Shown here piece by piece: positions 7,292 through 8,946 of a stretch of DNA of 8,946 nt (positions within the stretch are counted from its first letter, which is position 1; each line of letters begins with the position of its first letter). The notes below the pieces were generated by a model. The model was given only the letters and a program-made list of their open reading frames with translations, was not told the DNA's origin and did no database searches. The position numbers and the translations under genes were made by a program. The DNA comes from Armatimonadota bacterium (GTDB lineage Bacteria > Armatimonadota > Zipacnadia > Zipacnadales > UBA11051), in assembly GCA_003542955.1 (NCBI GenBank), contig DPJP01000398.1:1-8946 (forward strand), written 5' to 3'.

Positions 7292-7301
7292 GTCAATTGA
7301 C
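7292..7301. promoter_or_regulatory. 10-bp palindrome GTCAATTGAC upstream of the candidate promoter
   Basis: This perfect palindrome lies about 31 bases upstream of the candidate -35 element of the kinase operon and 14 bases after the stop codon of the TIM-barrel gene. Its position would suit an activator site. Nothing else supports that role. Confidence 0.25.
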
Positions 7302-7315
7302 TGTGCGTGTATCTA

Positions 7316-8650
7316 TTATTCCGCCCAGAACTCAAGATAAACCTTGCTTAACGCCTCGAAGTCCTCGCTGCCGTCACTCTTATCAAGGCAGTAGGTCACA
7401 ACACCCTCGATTCGCCCCTCCGCGGCAAGGTCCAGGATCATGCGCATCTTGGCAGCAAGCATCTCCGCGGTCGGCTCGACCCCCCAGCGGTTGCGGTACT
7501 CGGAGCGCTGCCCGGCAGGCATCACGATGAGCGGCAGGCTGTAGGCGCCGGCCCCGCGGACCTCGGGTGTCACACTCGTCACGAAGCTCCCCTCGACGTC
7601 CTGTCGCCAGGCCTCCGCGGCCAGAAACTCGCCCGGACCCGCATCGAGCCCGCTGATCGAGAAGTCGGAGAAGCGCGCATGGAGCCCGTAGTGGGCGACG
7701 CCCTTCTGCTCGTACACACCGACCGACAGGGTCACCTGCTCGCGGCCGGCAACCGCGGCGGACAGGTCGATTGTCACCCGGCTCGCGTCATGCCCCCCGG
7801 CGTCCTCGGACCACACGAGTTCGTCATCGATGCGCACCTGCAGCAGGTGATAGCCCTCCGTGACCCCGTCGTAGTCGTCCGCGAAGTTGAGGCTGATGGA
7901 TGCCGTGGCCGCGTCGGTGACACGCACCAGTCGGCGCAGCATCCCGCGGTCGCCGGCTGTGGAGGGCGTGGCAGTGGGGAATGAGACCTCGATCGCGGCG
8001 GGGACGACGTAGATATCGTCAAGATACGCGAGCGCCTGCTCGATCTCCTCCCTGTCCCTGGGGTAGGCCGCCACGACGCCATCAATGAGCGGCGCGAGCT
8101 TCTCGGAGAATGGGAGGCCGATCTGGCGGTAGTACATCAGCGGGTAGAACTTGAGCGCCGGGTTGACGGCCCTGCCCGCCTCCACCATCTGCCTCGTGTA
8201 CTCGATGCTGAAGCGATCCGCGACATCGAAGTTGTACCAGAAATCATCGATGACATAGCCGACCAGGTTCGGGTACTGCAGCGAGAGCAGGGCGATCTCG
8301 CGCGCCCAGCGGATGTAGTCGAGGCGGAACGGCTCGGAGTAGGGCCACTGCGGATTGGTCAGCGCGGTCTCCGAATGCGGTACCAGGTAGACCCAGACCT
8401 CGATGCCCGCCTCAGCCGCCATCGGCAGAAACGCGTGGAGGTCCTCCCAGTCGTTGGCATTGTGCCAGATCAGCCACATGTACGTGTTGACCCCGAGCTC
8501 GGTCAGGCGCTTGACGAGCCTGGGGCAGTCCACGTGCTGTCCACCTGCGATGCGCAGCTCGGAGTTGTAGTCGCCGACTATGGGACGCTCGGGAAGGGCC
8601 GTCGCCGCGCCGACGGTGGCAAGCAACACGATGCAGCAGAATGCGCGCAT
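7316..8650 (-). CDS. Secreted TIM-barrel (glycoside-hydrolase-like) protein with inserted beta-sandwich
   Basis: The product has 444 residues and starts with a Sec signal peptide (about 1-19, cut near A-T-A-L). Residues 21-210 look like the first part of a TIM barrel: alternating strands and helices such as GVNTYMWLIWH, GIEVWVYLVPH and LVGYVIDDFWYN, then LKFYPLMYY and IDGVVAAYP. The acidic pair D135-D136 closes a strand, where many clan-A glycosidases carry the acid catalyst. Residues about 215-335 are beta-rich, read as a jelly-roll-like sandwich ('SISLNFADDYDG', 'LLQVRIDDELVW', 'VTLSVGVYE'). The barrel pattern then resumes (LPLIVMPAG near 372-380, IEGVVTYCLDK near 414-424), so the sandwich appears to be inserted. 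Substrate and family are not recognised; sugar binding or hydrolysis is inferred. The ATG has GAAGGGA (8658-8664) 7 bases upstream. It is separated from the kinase operon by 191 bases and is probably its own transcription unit. Confidence 0.88.
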   Translation of the reverse strand: MRAFCCIVLLATVGAATALPERPIVGDYNSELRIAGGQHVDCPRLVKRLTELGVNTYMWLIWHNANDWEDLHAFLPMAAEAGIEVWVYLVPHSETALTNPQWPYSEPFRLDYIRWAREIALLSLQYPNLVGYVIDDFWYNFDVADRFSIEYTRQMVEAGRAVNPALKFYPLMYYRQIGLPFSEKLAPLIDGVVAAYPRDREEIEQALAYLDDIYVVPAAIEVSFPTATPSTAGDRGMLRRLVRVTDAATASISLNFADDYDGVTEGYHLLQVRIDDELVWSEDAGGHDASRVTIDLSAAVAGREQVTLSVGVYEQKGVAHYGLHARFSDFSISGLDAGPGEFLAAEAWRQDVEGSFVTSVTPEVRGAGAYSLPLIVMPAGQRSEYRNRWGVEPTAEMLAAKMRMILDLAAEGRIEGVVTYCLDKSDGSEDFEALSKVYLEFWAE

Positions 8651-8657
8651 GGGTCAG

Positions 8658-8664
8658 TCCCTTC
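8658..8664 (-). promoter_or_regulatory. Ribosome binding site of the TIM-barrel gene
   Basis: GAAGGGA lies 7 bases before the ATG at 8650 and supports that start. No convincing promoter hexamers were found in the 8665-8780 leader. Confidence 0.6.
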
Positions 8665-8778
8665 AGTCACATCCACGGAGCGATGCGGTCCATCGGGTAC
8701 TTTCGCCTCGCCCTGCGTGATGTCCTGTGAGCAGGGGGCCTGTTGGCGACTCGGATGGGCTGCCCTGGCGTGCAGCAT

Positions 8779-8793
8779 GTACCAGACTGGGAC
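8779..8793. repeat. Small imperfect hairpin next to the REP-like element
   Basis: GTACCAG and CTGGGAC pair at 6 of 7 positions around a central A. It lies 13 bases from the larger hairpin at 8807-8841. Two neighbouring hairpins of this kind are typical of composite REP units, but only one copy of each is in the window. Confidence 0.4.
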
Positions 8794-8806
8794 AGAGTGC
8801 GTCATA

Positions 8807-8841
8807 CCCGAACAGCCAGTGCCTGGCACCGGTTGTTCGGG
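8807..8841. repeat. REP-like 35-bp hairpin with GTGCCTGGCAC core
   Basis: The arms CCCGAACAGCCAGTGCC (8807-8823) and GGCACCGGTTGTTCGGG (8825-8841) pair at 15 of 17 positions around a single T. The mismatches are one G-T, which is a wobble pair in RNA, and one A-C. The centre is the perfect palindrome-like GTGCCTGGCAC. No T-run follows on either strand, so it is unlikely to be an intrinsic terminator. Such elements are often dispersed genome repeats mobilised by REP-associated (RAYT, TnpA-REP) transposases; that link is inferred from form, and no transposase gene is present here. Confidence 0.65.
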
Positions 8842-8946
8842 CTTGACAGGTAATGGCAGTAATGCGATTGGTTTGTAACAGATACCTGCCGCCCCACCAC
8901 CGTCTATAACGGGGCCGGTCAGCCGCGCGGTGGCGTCGAAGGGTTG
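8842..8946. other. Stretch without a supportable gene at the right edge
   Basis: Two minus-strand frames are open from the right edge, but both run on through the hairpin repeats without a start, a ribosome binding site or recognisable protein sequence. The third minus-strand frame stops at 8919-8921, so the tail of an upstream gene could end there. A TTGACA at 8843-8848 on the plus strand has no acceptable -10 at normal spacing and no plus-strand gene after it. Confidence 0.4.

Noticed and set aside
7280..7315. Possible c-di-GMP (GEMM) riboswitch, prompted by CACGCACAG on the minus strand
   Set aside because: Only this short string matches. The following GGCAAACC-type core and the two conserved helices are absent.
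8578..8829. 83-codon minus-strand open frame overlapping the start of the TIM-barrel gene
   Set aside because: It begins with a GTG inside the REP-like hairpin, has no ribosome binding site, and its Cys/Pro/Ser-rich end overlaps the signal-peptide region of a better gene in another frame.
8843..8871. TTGACA on the plus strand as a promoter
   Set aside because: At 16-18 base spacing the -10 positions read cgattg, gattgg or attggt, which are poor matches, and no plus-strand gene follows.
1..8946. CRISPR array, tRNA or rRNA genes, insertion sequence
   Set aside because: No regularly spaced repeats, cloverleaf-like sequences, rRNA-like segments or transposase frames were seen on either strand.

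Overview
The window comes from a GC-rich, double-membraned (diderm) bacterium. It encodes an outer-membrane beta-barrel of TonB-dependent-receptor type, a lipoprotein with a clear lipobox and secreted proteins with Sec signals. The lineage cannot be fixed from the sequence. The mix of a secreted TIM-barrel protein, a REP-like hairpin and a CHASE2/FecR envelope locus would suit an uncultured phylum such as Armatimonadota, Planctomycetota or a relative, but that is a guess. Every gene I can support lies on the minus strand, so transcription runs from right to left.

Layout in transcription order: (a) 8651-8946 holds no confident gene but has a strong 35-bp REP-like hairpin with a GTGCCTGGCAC centre and a smaller hairpin beside it. 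(b) 7316-8650 encodes a secreted TIM-barrel, glycoside-hydrolase-like protein that seems to carry a beta-sandwich inserted inside the barrel. (c) 7125-7315 is a leader with a candidate sigma70-type promoter and a 10-bp palindrome. (d) 4953-7124 encodes a membrane histidine kinase with a CHASE2 sensor. (e) 1459-4956 encodes a very large envelope protein: signal peptide, FecR domain, 13 back-to-back TPRs and a C-terminal TonB-receptor-like barrel without a plug. (f) 401-1408 encodes a lipoprotein with a small cysteine cluster. (g) 1-230 is the start of another gene, cut by the window edge, with a very good ribosome binding site and a prealbumin/carboxypeptidase-regulatory-like beta fold.

Genes d, e and f look like one operon: d and e overlap by ATGA, and e and f are 50 bases apart. 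This is the most interesting part of the window. CHASE2 and FecR are both extracytoplasmic domains, so the kinase sensor and the FecR head of the barrel protein would face each other in the periplasm. Classical FecA-FecR-FecI signalling uses a separate receptor, anti-sigma regulator and sigma factor. Here a FecR-type domain and a receptor-type barrel sit on one polypeptide, joined by a long TPR arm, and the partner is a histidine kinase. The TPR-plus-barrel layout also recalls polysaccharide exporters such as PgaA and BcsC. Envelope sensing or export is therefore the working hypothesis. No response regulator, sigma factor, TonB or substrate gene is present in the window to decide between them.
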